50,404 bases of DNA from an uncultured Bacteroidota bacterium (GCA_903874055.1 CAIQQR010000015.1:1-50404), one strand, 5' to 3'; numbered from the stretch's first letter, positions 20,201-28,332 are shown. Numbers and translations are program-made. Notes: a model not told the origin generated them from the sequence alone.

Positions 20201-20321
20201 TCGTAAACCTTTAGGAACAGTAGTGGTAGGAGGTTTAATGTTCTCATTGATCTTAACTTTATTCGTGATTCCTTCTGTTTATACTTATATGTCAAGCAAG
20301 CATAAAAAAAGTATAGATTAG
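17265..20321 (+). CDS. RND multidrug efflux permease (AcrB/MexB type)
   Basis: A proton-driven inner-membrane exporter, 1018 residues, typical of the hydrophobe/amphiphile efflux family. The protein starts with a first membrane helix (LKRPVLATVMNIAIIIFGLVGF). Its two large periplasmic loops lie between TM1-TM2 and TM7-TM8. TM4 has the paired aspartates of the proton relay (GLVVDDGIVVTENI, about residue 400), and TM10 has the relay lysine in LVTKNGILIVEFAN (about 922). It is a complete pump. No outer-membrane factor (TolC/OprM-like) gene follows; the next gene is a GH130 lipoprotein. The drug or metabolite exported cannot be told from sequence. Confidence 0.95.
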   Translation: MNISELSLKRPVLATVMNIAIIIFGLVGFSFLSLREYPAIDPPIINVQTSYTGANAEVIQSQITEPLEKAINGIPGIRTINSSSSVGNSNITVEFNLGANLETAANDVRDKVSQATKALPQDLPSPPVVAKADASDFILLLTLRSKTKGLLELTEYAENVLQQKFQTIDEVSNVGVRGKRQSMRIYPNVDLLNTYGVAFNDIQTALNKENVELPAGAIYGNKSEFVITTLGRLTTEADFRNVILKEDANGIVRLGNVAKVELGPEQEDQGTYFNGVPVVMLTVSPQPGANQIKIADEFYKRLEEIKKQNKSDIEFALPIDNTLNIRRALNEVKETIIISFVLVVLVIFFFFRNWLIAIRPLIDIPISLIATFFIMYLAGFSINVLTLLAIVLATGLVVDDGIVVTENIFRKIEEGLSLKDAAREGSKEIFFAVISTSITLAVVFMPVIFLQGFVGSLFKEFGVVVAGAVLVSAFVSLTITPVLNVYLNRKDGGHGKFYERTEPFFRGMENGYKNLLNRFLKVRWFAWVIVIACVGLIVVLGKTIQSELAPLEDKGSIRISLTGAEGTSYEDMKGDLLKAVRIMQDSFPEQAFTWGSVPGYGGNSGNSSASGRIGLVDKTERTRTQSEIALDLNKKMKRFKNVRVFAVEEQTISVGMQSRGSLPVQFIIQNLDFQKIKKAIPKFLDAARKDKTFQNVDVNLKFNKPELDLSIDRMRVRDLGLTTADVSQALQSAFSGARSAYFIMNDRQYQVITQVERGSRNEPTDINKIYVRNNQGESIPISSVLVMEENSNPPNLYHYNSFNSATISASLAEGKTIGDGVAAMERIAKEQLDETYQTDLSGPSRDFKESSSNTSQALLLALILIYLVLAAQFESFTDPFIIMITVPLALAGALLCLWIFNQTLNIFSEIGIIMLIGLVTKNGILIVEFANKKREAGLPIREAVLEAASQRFRPILMTSLATALGALPIAISLGAAATSRKPLGTVVVGGLMFSLILTLFVIPSVYTYMSSKHKKSID

Positions 20322-20343
20322 AAACATTTTGTACCTTGGTAGA

Positions 20344-21426
20344 ATGAAAAATATTTTAATTCTTTCTACTCTATTTATATTAGCGGCCTGCAACTTTTCT
20401 GATAAACAAGAAAAGTTACAGGCCGCTTGGTCTTTTAATAACTTTGTAAAATTAGATGCTAACAATCCTATTTTACTACCCGACACTAGCTTTGTTTTCA
20501 ATTGTCCTGTAACCAATAGTCCAGTGCATTGGCAGTCCAAGAATGTTTTAAATCCAACTGCATTTGTAAAGGAAGGTAAAGTGTATTTATTATATCGCGC
20601 ACAGGATAGTGCTATGACATCTCGCTTAGGCTTGGCCATTAGTGAGGATGGCATTCATTTTATAAAACAGCCAGCTCCTATTTTTTATCCCGCCAAAGAT
20701 TCAGTAGAAAAGTATGAATGGAAAGGTGGAGTTGAAGATCCAAGAATTGTATCCATGCCAGATAGCGGTTATATACTTACTTATACTTCCTATGATGGTA
20801 AGACAGCTAGACTTTGTTTTGCAACAAGTTATGATTTAGTAAAATGGGAAAAGCACGGACCTGTGTTATCAAGTGTTAAATATTTGAATGCGTGGTCAAA
20901 ATCTGGAGCTATCATTGTGGAGCAGCAAGGTGACAAGATGGTTGCAAAAAAAATAAATGGAAAGTATTGGATGTATTTTGGCGACACTGATTTGTTTATG
21001 GCCAAATCTTCCGACTTAATACATTGGGAGGCTGTTGAAAATAGTGAAACACAAAAATTAGTAAGTGTCTTGCAACCTAGGGCCGGTTATTTTGATAGTC
21101 GTTTAGTGGAGCCTGGGCCATACGCATTATACACTTCTAAAGGAATTGTGTTAATTTATAATAGTAGTAATGCTGCCAATAATAATGATATTGCTCAGCC
21201 TAAATTCACTTATGCAGCAGGACAAGCTTTGTTTGATGCCAATACACCTTATAAATTAATAGACCGATCTGCAAACTATTTTATTCATCCTGATAAACCT
21301 TATGAATTAAAAGGAGAAGTCAATAATGTATGTTTTGTAGAAGGCCTTGTGTTTTTTAAAAACCAATGGATATTATATTATGGAACGGCAGACTCTAAAA
21401 TTGCAGTAGCCATTGCAAAGCCATAG
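20344..21426 (+). CDS. GH130-family glycosidase/phosphorylase lipoprotein
   Basis: A five-bladed beta-propeller glycosidase-like protein of 360 residues. The ATG at 20344 gives the lipoprotein signal MKNILILSTLFILAACNFSD, with Cys16 in lipobox LAAC. GH130 hallmarks as I know them are KGGVEDPRIV, containing the Glu-Asp-Pro-Arg motif with the expected catalytic acid, and the C-terminal ILYYGTADSKIAVAIA. Characterised GH130 enzymes are beta-mannoside phosphorylases or beta-1,2-mannosidases, so mannoside turnover at the cell surface is plausible but unproven here. The start lies 22 nt after the RND pump stop. The lipobox codons sit in a long hairpin (20382-20427), which is unusual for coding DNA. 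It converges on the next gene with a 6-nt gap. Confidence 0.82.
   Translation: MKNILILSTLFILAACNFSDKQEKLQAAWSFNNFVKLDANNPILLPDTSFVFNCPVTNSPVHWQSKNVLNPTAFVKEGKVYLLYRAQDSAMTSRLGLAISEDGIHFIKQPAPIFYPAKDSVEKYEWKGGVEDPRIVSMPDSGYILTYTSYDGKTARLCFATSYDLVKWEKHGPVLSSVKYLNAWSKSGAIIVEQQGDKMVAKKINGKYWMYFGDTDLFMAKSSDLIHWEAVENSETQKLVSVLQPRAGYFDSRLVEPGPYALYTSKGIVLIYNSSNAANNNDIAQPKFTYAAGQALFDANTPYKLIDRSANYFIHPDKPYELKGEVNNVCFVEGLVFFKNQWILYYGTADSKIAVAIAKP
20382..20427. repeat. 19-bp inverted repeat within the GH130 signal-peptide codons
   Basis: Arms 20382-20400 (agcggcctgcaacttttct) and 20409-20427 (agaaaagttacaggccgct) are complementary except for one position, with an 8-nt loop gataaaca. In the sense mRNA the odd pair is C-A; in antisense RNA it would be G-U. 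The hairpin begins 38 nt into the gene and covers the lipobox and early mature codons. No T-run follows. Confidence 0.85.
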
Positions 21427-21432
21427 ATTTTA

Positions 21433-22419
21433 TTAATGTGTCTTTATAATTTTTGCTGCAATAAATGCGGCAGTTTCTTTTTCGACTGTAATAATATCTT
21501 TTGAAACAATGGGAGATCCAAGTACATGGCTTTCAGCATTAGGGATAGCAACTGCTTTTTTCAAACTGTCTGGTGTATGTATTGCTGCAAACATTTCTTT
21601 AATGGCACTTACCTTCACTACATTGTCTTGATGTGCGTCGTCTTTGTAATAATATAATGTAAGACATGGCTGATTCACTTTTGCAAATTGTTCTTTTGTC
21701 ATAGTAGCTTCTATTAAATTTTGTAATTCCACAGTTGCTTCTAATCTGTAATGGGCATTCCAGTATTTTGGATATTCGTTATTCTTATATTGAATATTTG
21801 CATAATTTCCTCCCTTAACCCATCTTGCTATTTGCAAACCCCATGGATTATTTAACATAGGAGCAGCTGGATTATTGATAGCAATATTTGGAGAATACAT
21901 AATGAGTCCTGCAATTTCAGGAAACGCTGCAGCTAATTGTAATGAAAGGGTTCCACCAGTTGAAGTGCTCATTAAAATTACTTTTTTCCCTAATTTTTTT
22001 CCAATGGCATATGCCTGCTTTGCAGACTCCCAATAGTTTTCGGCAGTTAAGTTAACTAAATCTTCGGTGGTGTCAATACCATGCTCCGCTAATCGAGTTA
22101 AATATAAATTACAATGAAATTGTTTAGCAATATTTTCATGCACTGGTGCACCTTCCATTTGGCTTGCACTAAAACCATGCAAGTATACGATTGCATATTC
22201 TGTTGGCTGATGAGCACTGTCTGCCCAAATAATTTTAGCTTCATTATTTGGTTTTATTTTATGTGCTTTTTCGCCAACTTCCACCAAACTATCTAAGTTG
22301 CTATTTTCTGCAATCGTTGGTAAATTATTATTAAAAACCGGGCTTTTAGGGTGAGGTCCTAAAACATACACTACACTAATTATGATCAATACAATTCCTA
22401 TTATTTTAATCGCGCGCAT
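21433..22419 (-). CDS. Membrane-anchored alpha/beta hydrolase
   Basis: A serine hydrolase-fold protein of 328 residues when started at the ATG 22419; an in-frame TTG at 22458 would add 13 residues before the basic MRAIKIIG. A single N-terminal hydrophobic segment (IIGIVLIIISVVYVLG) anchors or exports it. The fold is supported by the oxyanion strand VYLHGFSASQMEG, the nucleophile elbow MSTSTGGTLSLQL, an acid in LYYYKDDAHQDN and a late histidine in NAESHVLGSP. That is the order of a Ser-Asp-His triad. The elbow deviates slightly from GxSxG (S-T-S-T-G). The substrate is unknown; similar proteins are annotated as esterases or lysophospholipases. It is divergent from the acyltransferase-like gene. 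Confidence 0.78.
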   Translation of the reverse strand: MRAIKIIGIVLIIISVVYVLGPHPKSPVFNNNLPTIAENSNLDSLVEVGEKAHKIKPNNEAKIIWADSAHQPTEYAIVYLHGFSASQMEGAPVHENIAKQFHCNLYLTRLAEHGIDTTEDLVNLTAENYWESAKQAYAIGKKLGKKVILMSTSTGGTLSLQLAAAFPEIAGLIMYSPNIAINNPAAPMLNNPWGLQIARWVKGGNYANIQYKNNEYPKYWNAHYRLEATVELQNLIEATMTKEQFAKVNQPCLTLYYYKDDAHQDNVVKVSAIKEMFAAIHTPDSLKKAVAIPNAESHVLGSPIVSKDIITVEKETAAFIAAKIIKTH

Positions 22420-22500
22420 ATTTTTTATTTGATTAAAGCTAATTAATTCTGTGCTCAATAAAAAATATTTTGCGTACCTTGATTGTCTAAAAACGAAGCT

Positions 22501-23589
22501 ATGTCAAATCAAAGATTTTTATCCCTTGATGTATTTAGGGGTATGACTATTTGTTTAATGATTATTGTAAATACGCCAGGAGATGGTGCAGCTACTTTTG
22601 CGCCCTTCCTGCATGCGCATTGGAATGGATTTACACCAACCGATTTAGTGTTTCCGTCCTTTTTATTTGCTGTTGGAAATGCTATGAGTTTTGTTTTACC
22701 TAAATGGGAGAAACTTTCTAATGCAACGGTGCTCTTTAAAATTTTAAAACGTACTGCCCTTATCTTTTTATTAGGCTATTTAATGTATTGGTTCCCTTTT
22801 ACAGGCCCCATTGCTAACACAAGAATTTTAGGAGTGTTGCAACGTATCGCATTATGTTATGGAATTGGTTCCATTATTGCGCATTTTATGCACGAACGAG
22901 TGGTGATGGTTTTGGCTGCAGTATTATTATTAGTGTATTGGTATATATGTTTGCATTTTGGATTACCAGGCCAAGAATTAACCATGACGGGCAATGCAGG
23001 AATATTATTTGACAAATGGTTAATGGGTGAATCGCATATGTATCATGGAGAAGGCATTGCCTTTGATCCTGAAGGTTGGCTAAGTACTTTGCCGGCGATT
23101 GTAAATGTATTGATTGGATTTAGGGTAGGTAAGTTTATTCAGGAAAAAGGTAAAACCTATGAGGGCCTTACTCATTTATTAATGTGGGGTGCTGGATTTA
23201 TATTTTTAGGCTTCATGTGGAATTATCAATTTCCGATTAATAAAAAATTATGGTCAAGTAGCTTTGTGATGTTGACTGTTGGGTTAGATATGGTCATTAT
23301 TGGAACCATCATATATCGTATCGAATTACAACGTCAATTACAATTTTCAAGCTTTTTTGAAACTTTTGGCAAGAATCCCTTAGTCATTTATTTGTTTTCA
23401 GAAATTTTAGCTACGGTATTAAATTCAGTTAAAATGGGTGATCAATCCCTTTTTGAGTGGATTTTCCAGCATGGATTCTCCCATTTTGCCCCTTATTGGG
23501 CCTCTTTAGCCTTTGCCATTTCCTATATGCTTGTTTGTTGGCTATTGGGTTATATATTAGATAAATATAAAATATATATAAGGGTGTAA
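22501..23589 (+). CDS. Multi-pass membrane protein, HGSNAT/DUF5009-like acyltransferase
   Basis: A polytopic inner-membrane protein of 362 residues (ATG at 22501; an in-frame TTG at 22483 would add six). The first helix carries RFLSLDVFRGMTICLMIIVN and the next segment has TPTDLVFPSFLFAVGNAM. These are hallmarks of the heparan-alpha-glucosaminide N-acetyltransferase-like family, also labelled DUF5009 or DUF1624. About ten hydrophobic helices follow, with FGKNPLVIYLFSEI toward the end. Family members move acetyl groups across membranes onto sugars in eukaryotes; the bacterial substrate is not established. It stands between the divergent hydrolase and typA. Confidence 0.8.
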   Translation: MSNQRFLSLDVFRGMTICLMIIVNTPGDGAATFAPFLHAHWNGFTPTDLVFPSFLFAVGNAMSFVLPKWEKLSNATVLFKILKRTALIFLLGYLMYWFPFTGPIANTRILGVLQRIALCYGIGSIIAHFMHERVVMVLAAVLLLVYWYICLHFGLPGQELTMTGNAGILFDKWLMGESHMYHGEGIAFDPEGWLSTLPAIVNVLIGFRVGKFIQEKGKTYEGLTHLLMWGAGFIFLGFMWNYQFPINKKLWSSSFVMLTVGLDMVIIGTIIYRIELQRQLQFSSFFETFGKNPLVIYLFSEILATVLNSVKMGDQSLFEWIFQHGFSHFAPYWASLAFAISYMLVCWLLGYILDKYKIYIRV

Positions 23590-23612
23590 GTCTTAATAAT
23601 CCTTTTACCTGT

Positions 23613-23648
23613 TTTGTTTTTTTTAGGACTATAAAGGGTGTACCTTTG
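23613..23648 (+). promoter_or_regulatory. typA: Candidate typA promoter
   Basis: TACCTTTG at 23641-23648 is an exact match to TAnnTTTG, 17 nt before the typA ATG. A TTTG at 23613-23616 lies 24 nt further upstream, slightly beyond the usual -33 spacing. One of the better promoter matches in the window. Confidence 0.6.
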
Positions 23649-23665
23649 CAGCCTCAAAACAGTAC

Positions 23666-25468
23666 ATGGAAATAAGAAACATCGCTATTATCGCGCACGT
23701 TGACCACGGTAAAACAACCTTGGTAGACAAAATTTTACACGCAACTAAGGTATTCAGAGATAACCAAGAAACTGGTGATCTTATTATGGATAGCAACGAA
23801 TTAGAGCGTGAAAGAGGTATTACTATTTTAAGTAAGAATGCTTCAGTAACTTATAAAGGAGTTAAAATCAACGTTATCGATACTCCAGGTCACTCTGACT
23901 TTGGTGGTGAGGTAGAGCGTGTATTAAAAATGGCAGACGGTGTTTGTTTGTTGGTGGATGCCTTTGAAGGACCAATGCCTCAAACAAGATTCGTATTACA
24001 AAAAGCATTGCAATTGAATTTAAAACCAATTGTAATTATCAATAAAGTAGATAAAGAAAACTGTCGACCTGACGAAGTACATGATGCAGTTTTTGAATTA
24101 TTCTTCAATTTAGATGCAACTGAAGAGCAATTGAATTTCCCTACATTTTACGGTAGTGGTAAAAATGGTTGGTTTAATGATAGCTTAACACAATGTGAGG
24201 ATATCACTCCTTTAATGGATGGTATCTTAAAATTTGTACCAGGTCCAGATGTGAAGGAAGGTCATACACAAATGCAAATTACTTCATTAGACTATTCAAC
24301 TTTCTTAGGTCGTATTGCCATTGGTAAAGTAGAAAGAGGAACTATCAAAGAAGGTCAAAATATTGTTTTGGTACAAGCAGATGGTAGTATTAAAAAGAAT
24401 AAAGTAAAAGAATTATACGTTTTTGAAGGAATGGGTAAGCGTAAGGTAACAGAAGTGGTTTCTGGTGACTTATGTGCTGTGGTTGGTTTAGAGGAATTCA
24501 ATATTGGCGATACGATTGCTGATCCTGAAAATCCTGAAGCATTACCAATTATTAGTGTTGACGAACCTACCATGAGTATGACTTTTAGTATTAACAACTC
24601 ACCTTTCTTTGGTAAGGAAGGTAAGTTTGTAACTTCTCGTCATATTCGTGATCGTTTAATTAAAGAAACAGAAAAGAACTTAGCATTACGTGTTGAAGAA
24701 ACAGATAGTGCGGATAGTTTCTTGGTATATGGTCGTGGTATCTTGCACTTAGGTGTATTGGTTGAAACAATGCGTCGTGAAGGTTATGAATTAACCGTGG
24801 GTAATCCTCAAGTGTTAGTGAAAGAAGTAGATGGCAAAAAAAATGAGCCATATGAAATTTTAGTAGTAGACGTTCCTGAAGAGTTTAGTGGTAAAGTAAT
24901 TGACTTAGTAACTCAAAAGAAAGGGGAGATGTTAATTATGGAATCTAAAGGTTCAATGCAACACTTAGAGTTTGATATTCCTTCAAGAGGTTTGATTGGG
25001 TTACGTTCTCAAATGTTAACTCAAACTGCTGGTGAAGCTGTAATGGCACATCGTTTTAACGAATACAAGCCTTGGAAAGGTCAAATTCCTGGAAGAAGCA
25101 ACGGCGTATTGGTTGCAAAAACAGGGGGTACAACAACTGCTTATTCAATTGATAAATTACAAGACAGAGGTCGATTCTTTATTGAACCAGGTGAAGAAAT
25201 TTATGCAGGTCAAATTTTGGCTGAGCATATTAAGCCAGGTGACTTAAATATTAACGCTGTGGAGATGAAAAAATTAACAAACCACCGTGCAAGCGGTAGT
25301 GATGATAGTGTTCGTATCACTCCAAAAATTTTATTTACTTTGGAAGAGTGTATGGAGTACATTCAGTTTGATGAGTGTATTGAAGTAACTCCTAAATCGG
25401 TGCGTATGCGTAAGTCTATGTTAGACGAAAATGAACGTAGTAAAGCTGCAAAGTCAAATAATCACTAG
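23666..25468 (+). CDS. typA: Ribosome-binding GTPase TypA/BipA
   Basis: A translational GTPase related to EF-G that aids 50S assembly and adaptation at low temperature or under stress. The 600-residue protein has G1 AHVDHGKTT at residues 10-18, switch I ERERGITILSK, G3 DTPGHSDFGGE and G4 INKVDKENCRP. EF-Tu-like domain II, EF-G-like domains and the TypA-specific C-terminal domain follow (e.g. GRSNGVLVAKTGGTTTAYS and ASGSDDSVRITPK). Length and motif order are standard. It has its own promoter-like box and ends at a perfect bidirectional terminator. Confidence 0.98.
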   Translation: MEIRNIAIIAHVDHGKTTLVDKILHATKVFRDNQETGDLIMDSNELERERGITILSKNASVTYKGVKINVIDTPGHSDFGGEVERVLKMADGVCLLVDAFEGPMPQTRFVLQKALQLNLKPIVIINKVDKENCRPDEVHDAVFELFFNLDATEEQLNFPTFYGSGKNGWFNDSLTQCEDITPLMDGILKFVPGPDVKEGHTQMQITSLDYSTFLGRIAIGKVERGTIKEGQNIVLVQADGSIKKNKVKELYVFEGMGKRKVTEVVSGDLCAVVGLEEFNIGDTIADPENPEALPIISVDEPTMSMTFSINNSPFFGKEGKFVTSRHIRDRLIKETEKNLALRVEETDSADSFLVYGRGILHLGVLVETMRREGYELTVGNPQVLVKEVDGKKNEPYEILVVDVPEEFSGKVIDLVTQKKGEMLIMESKGSMQHLEFDIPSRGLIGLRSQMLTQTAGEAVMAHRFNEYKPWKGQIPGRSNGVLVAKTGGTTTAYSIDKLQDRGRFFIEPGEEIYAGQILAEHIKPGDLNINAVEMKKLTNHRASGSDDSVRITPKILFTLEECMEYIQFDECIEVTPKSVRMRKSMLDENERSKAAKSNNH

Positions 25469-25487
25469 TATTTACAAAATGTTAGAT

Positions 25488-25523
25488 AATAAAAAGGTCC
25501 TGAAATTTCAGGACCTTTTTATT
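25488..25523. terminator. Perfect bidirectional terminator, typA / obg
   Basis: An 18-bp perfect inverted repeat has a core aaaaaggtcctgaaa (25491-25505) abutting its complement (25506-25520), extended by three A-T pairs on the outside. A-run and T-run flanks serve both converging genes. In RNA the innermost pairs would open as the loop. Confidence 0.93.
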
Positions 25524-25541
25524 TAGTAGTATATTTTAAAA

Positions 25542-26543
25542 CTAAATAGGTTTATTTAAAGCACTCCACAGCATATCTTTTAATTCCACTAAATTTTTAT
25601 TAATGGCCGAGGAAATAAAAATATGTGGAATGTTTTCTGGTAATTCTTTTTCAATGGCGTCTTGTAATTCTTGATCTAGTAAATCAGATTTACTAATAGC
25701 TATGATAAACTCTTTTTGTAGTAATTCTGGATTGAATTCGTTTAACTCATTTTTTAAAATTTCAAATTCTTTTTTATGATCATTGGAATCTGCAGGAATT
25801 AAAAATAATAAAACGGCATTACGCTCAATATGTCTTAAGAACCTGTGCCCTAGTCCTTTTCCTTCGGCAGCGCCTTCAATAATACCTGGTAAATCTGCAA
25901 TACAAAAGGATCTGTTATCCCGATATTCAACCATTCCCAATTGCGGCGTCAAAGTTGTAAATGCGTAGTTGGCAATTTTTGGTTTTGCAGCGGTGATAGA
26001 TGATAATAAAGTGGATTTACCTGCGTTGGGAAATCCAACCAATCCAACATCTGCTAAAACTTTTAATTCAATTTGTTTCCAACCCTCAACACCATCTTCG
26101 CCGGGTTGTGCATATTCAGGAACCTGTTGGGTAGCAGTTGCAAAATTACTATTACCTAATCCGCCTCTTCCTCCTTTCAACCAAACTATTTCTTGACCAT
26201 CATGTAAAATCTCTGCCTCAATTTTCCCAGTTTCCTCGTCTCTTGCAATCGTACCTAATGGAACTTCAATGATAATATCTTTTCCGTCTTTACCTGTACA
26301 ATTATTTTTACTTCCGTTTTCGCCATTCTCCGCAATCACATTTTTATGATAACGTAAGTGAAGTAAGGTCCAAAGTTGTGAGTTCCCTCTTAAAATAACA
26401 TGACCTCCACGACCACCGTCACCACCATCAGGACCGCCTTTTGCAGTTAATTTATTTCTTAAAAAATGCTTACATCCAGCTCCGCCGTGACCACTATGGG
26501 CAAAAATTCTGATGTAATCAATAAAATTGTTTCTTTCTGACAC
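25542..26543 (-). CDS. obg: GTPase Obg/CgtA
   Basis: An essential ribosome-assembly and stress GTPase. The 333-residue protein has the glycine-rich Obg fold at the N-terminus ([17 protein letters not shown], then [16 protein letters not shown]) and a G domain with GFPNAGKST at residues 170-178. Switch sequences are [13 protein letters not shown], the G3 motif [17 protein letters not shown], and SKSDLL in place of the usual NKxD. It has no C-terminal OCT domain, as in many Bacteroidota. The start is a GTG at 26543, chosen because it gives the usual short leader before [13 protein letters not shown]. It lies just after the TetR gene but has its own TAACTTTG box. Confidence 0.96.
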   Translation of the reverse strand: MSERNNFIDYIRIFAHSGHGGAGCKHFLRNKLTAKGGPDGGDGGRGGHVILRGNSQLWTLLHLRYHKNVIAENGENGSKNNCTGKDGKDIIIEVPLGTIARDEETGKIEAEILHDGQEIVWLKGGRGGLGNSNFATATQQVPEYAQPGEDGVEGWKQIELKVLADVGLVGFPNAGKSTLLSSITAAKPKIANYAFTTLTPQLGMVEYRDNRSFCIADLPGIIEGAAEGKGLGHRFLRHIERNAVLLFLIPADSNDHKKEFEILKNELNEFNPELLQKEFIIAISKSDLLDQELQDAIEKELPENIPHIFISSAINKNLVELKDMLWSALNKPI

Positions 26544-26559
26544 AGTATAAGATTAGCTA

Positions 26560-26567
26560 CAAAGTTA
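26560..26567 (-). promoter_or_regulatory. obg: Candidate obg promoter, -7 box
   Basis: On the minus strand this is TAACTTTG, an exact TAnnTTTG match, 16 nt before the GTG start of obg and just past the stop of the TetR gene. It would allow obg transcription independent of the regulator gene. Confidence 0.45.
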
Positions 26568-26570
26568 ATC

Positions 26571-27167
26571 TTATTTATTTGCTTTTAAACCATCAATTAA
26601 AATAGCAACCATGTTTTGCTCTAACTCTTCGGCAGTAATTTTTTTAGTAGAACGGTGCCAGCTTTCAATACCACTTACTGCGTGTAGGAAAATTAATACT
26701 ACGGTTGGTGCATCAATTGCTTTAATTTCTTTATTTCTTATCCCCTCTTCAATGATAGCCGCTAATCTTTTACGATAAACTCTTCTTTGATTTTGGTAGT
26801 TTGATAAATATGGGTCAGATAAATGTTTCCATTCTCTATCGCTTACATAAACCTCTTCGTAATGATTGATCATTTCACTGATATGGAAACGTAATATTTT
26901 TTCCATTTTTTGTAATGAAGTAATTTGCTCTGATTCAATCTCATCTAATTTCAATACAAACTTGTTGGCAACACTAAAAACCAATTCATGCAATAACTCA
27001 CTTTTAGATTTAATGTGATTGTATAAGCTTGCTGCTTCCACACCAACTGCTTCAGCAAGGTCACGCATACTTGCCGCCTTGTATCCTTTTTCTCTAAATA
27101 AGCTTGCTGCTTTGCTTACAATTACATCTTTTCGAGATATATTTTTTTCAGTTTTAATTCTTGCCAT
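26571..27167 (-). CDS. TetR/AcrR-family transcriptional regulator
   Basis: A 198-residue one-component repressor. The N-terminal helix-turn-helix is clear: IVSKAASLFREKGYKAASMR, then DLAEAVGVEAASLYNHIKSK. The C-terminal ligand domain contains EEVYVSDREWKHLSDPYLSN and QRRVYRKRLAAIIEEGIRNK. That region resembles TetR proteins that control fatty-acid, CoA-ester or steroid breakdown, but no target operon for such a pathway is in the window. Its own -7 box lies at 27193-27200. It is divergent from the PfkB kinase gene, which may or may not be a target. An imperfect palindrome, tgatt-atc-aatca, at about 27262-27274 in the shared intergenic region is a possible operator. Confidence 0.9.
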   Translation of the reverse strand: MARIKTEKNISRKDVIVSKAASLFREKGYKAASMRDLAEAVGVEAASLYNHIKSKSELLHELVFSVANKFVLKLDEIESEQITSLQKMEKILRFHISEMINHYEEVYVSDREWKHLSDPYLSNYQNQRRVYRKRLAAIIEEGIRNKEIKAIDAPTVVLIFLHAVSGIESWHRSTKKITAEELEQNMVAILIDGLKANK

Positions 27168-27192
27168 GATTGAAAATGCTTGATTATTTCTA

Positions 27193-27200
27193 CAAATTTA
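27193..27200 (-). promoter_or_regulatory. Candidate promoter of the TetR gene
   Basis: On the minus strand this reads TAAATTTG, an exact match to TAnnTTTG, 25 nt before the regulator ATG. Confidence 0.45.
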
Positions 27201-27327
27201 TAAAATTAACCCCTTAAAATTTCATTATTTTTTAAATAAAAAGGCAAAATCGTTAGTTTTTTGATTATCAATCAGTTAGGAAACCATAAAATTCGTAGTT
27301 TCGCGCCTGAAATAAAAACACAAACAA

Positions 27328-28248
27328 ATGTCTTTAGTAGTAGTAGGATCTATGGCCTTTGATGCCATCGAAACACCCTTTGGGAAAAGTGATAAAATCA
27401 TTGGTGGTGCAGCAACCTATATTGCTTGGTGTGCTTCCAACTTTACAGCTGTAAAACAAATTTCTGTTGTGGGTGGAGATTTCCCTCAATCGGAATTAGA
27501 TGCCTTAACCAACAGAGGTGTTATTTTAGAAGGAGTTCAAATTAAAAAAGACGAAAAGACGTTTTTTTGGAGTGGTAAGTATCATTTAGATATGAACACG
27601 CGTGATACTTTGGATACTCAATTAAATGTTTTGGAAAACTTCCAGCCAGTGGTTCCAGAAAGTTATCAGGATTGTGATATCCTAATGTTAGGAAACTTAG
27701 TGCCTGGTGTACAAAGTAGCGTAATTAAGCAAATGAAAAATCGTCCTAAATTAATCGTAATGGATACGATGAATTTTTGGATGGAAATTATGTTAGATGA
27801 TTTATTGCACACAATTAGCTTAGTAGATGTGTTAATGGTAAATGATAGTGAAGCACGTCAATTAAGTGGTGAATATAGTTTAGTGAAAGCGGCTAAGAAA
27901 ATTATGGCCATGGGTCCTAAATATTTAATCATTAAAAAAGGAGAACACGGTGCATTATTGTTCCACGAGAACGAAGTATTCTTTGCCCCTGCTTTACCAT
28001 TAGAGGAAGTATTTGATCCAACTGGTGCTGGTGATACTTTTGCTGGAGGCTTTGTGGCTCATTTGGCTAAGACTAAAGATTTCTCTTTTGAAAATATGAA
28101 ATCTGCAATTATCCTAGGAAGTGCTATGGCAAGCTTTTGCGTTGAAAAGTTTGGTACACAAAGATTAACAGAGATTAATATGGAAGAAATTAAAGGACGC
28201 GTACAATCGTTTGTTTCCTTGGTTAATTTTGATATTGAATTAGTTTAA
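27328..28248 (+). CDS. PfkB/ribokinase-family sugar or nucleoside kinase
   Basis: A 306-residue kinase of the ribokinase fold. The N-terminal signature is LVVVGSMAFDAIETPFG followed by IIGGAATYIAWCASNF. The C-terminal PfkB signature DPTGAGDTFAGGF near residues 230-243 includes the anion-hole glycines and the catalytic Asp. VNDSEARQLSGEY marks the conserved central region. The substrate cannot be fixed from sequence: adenosine, inosine or sugar kinases share this pattern. The stop codon abuts the asd promoter (TTTG at 28249-28252), so asd is transcribed separately. A near-consensus box, TAGTTTCG, lies at 27296-27303 upstream. Confidence 0.88.
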   Translation: MSLVVVGSMAFDAIETPFGKSDKIIGGAATYIAWCASNFTAVKQISVVGGDFPQSELDALTNRGVILEGVQIKKDEKTFFWSGKYHLDMNTRDTLDTQLNVLENFQPVVPESYQDCDILMLGNLVPGVQSSVIKQMKNRPKLIVMDTMNFWMEIMLDDLLHTISLVDVLMVNDSEARQLSGEYSLVKAAKKIMAMGPKYLIIKKGEHGALLFHENEVFFAPALPLEEVFDPTGAGDTFAGGFVAHLAKTKDFSFENMKSAIILGSAMASFCVEKFGTQRLTEINMEEIKGRVQSFVSLVNFDIELV

Positions 28249-28280
28249 TTTGGTGAAATGATTACATCCAATTAATTTTG
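28249..28280 (+). promoter_or_regulatory. asd: asd leader promoter
   Basis: TTTG at 28249-28252 and TAATTTTG at 28273-28280 are separated by 20 nt, a full match to the Bacteroidota -33/-7 promoter (TTTG, 17-23 nt, TAnnTTTG). The predicted transcription start at about 28285-28288 falls directly before the leader ORF. Confidence 0.68.
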
Positions 28281-28290
28281 TTCCACAATG

Positions 28291-28332
28291 ATGAAAAATA
28301 AACATACAAAACAAATTAAAAAACCACTCTAA
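28291..28332 (+). CDS. Lysine-rich leader peptide upstream of asd
   Basis: A 13-codon ORF, MKNKHTKQIKKPL, or 14 codons if the preceding ATG at 28288 is used. Five codons are AAA (Lys), with Asn, Thr, Ile and Met codons also present. All five of these amino acids derive from aspartate through or beside the Asd step. It is too short for gene finders and starts within a few bases of the predicted transcript start. Its histidine-threonine-lysine-glutamine codons (28303-28314) form one arm of an RNA helix with 28346-28356. It fits a ribosome-stalling leader peptide. Codon bias alone in an AT-rich genome could also give a Lys-rich ORF, so function is inferred from its position in the attenuator. 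Confidence 0.55.
   Translation: MKNKHTKQIKKPL

Noticed and set aside
20292..20654. A 120-codon minus-strand frame across the start of the GH130 gene
   Set aside because: Antisense to a clear lipoprotein gene. Its length is helped by the palindrome, which reads similarly on both strands.
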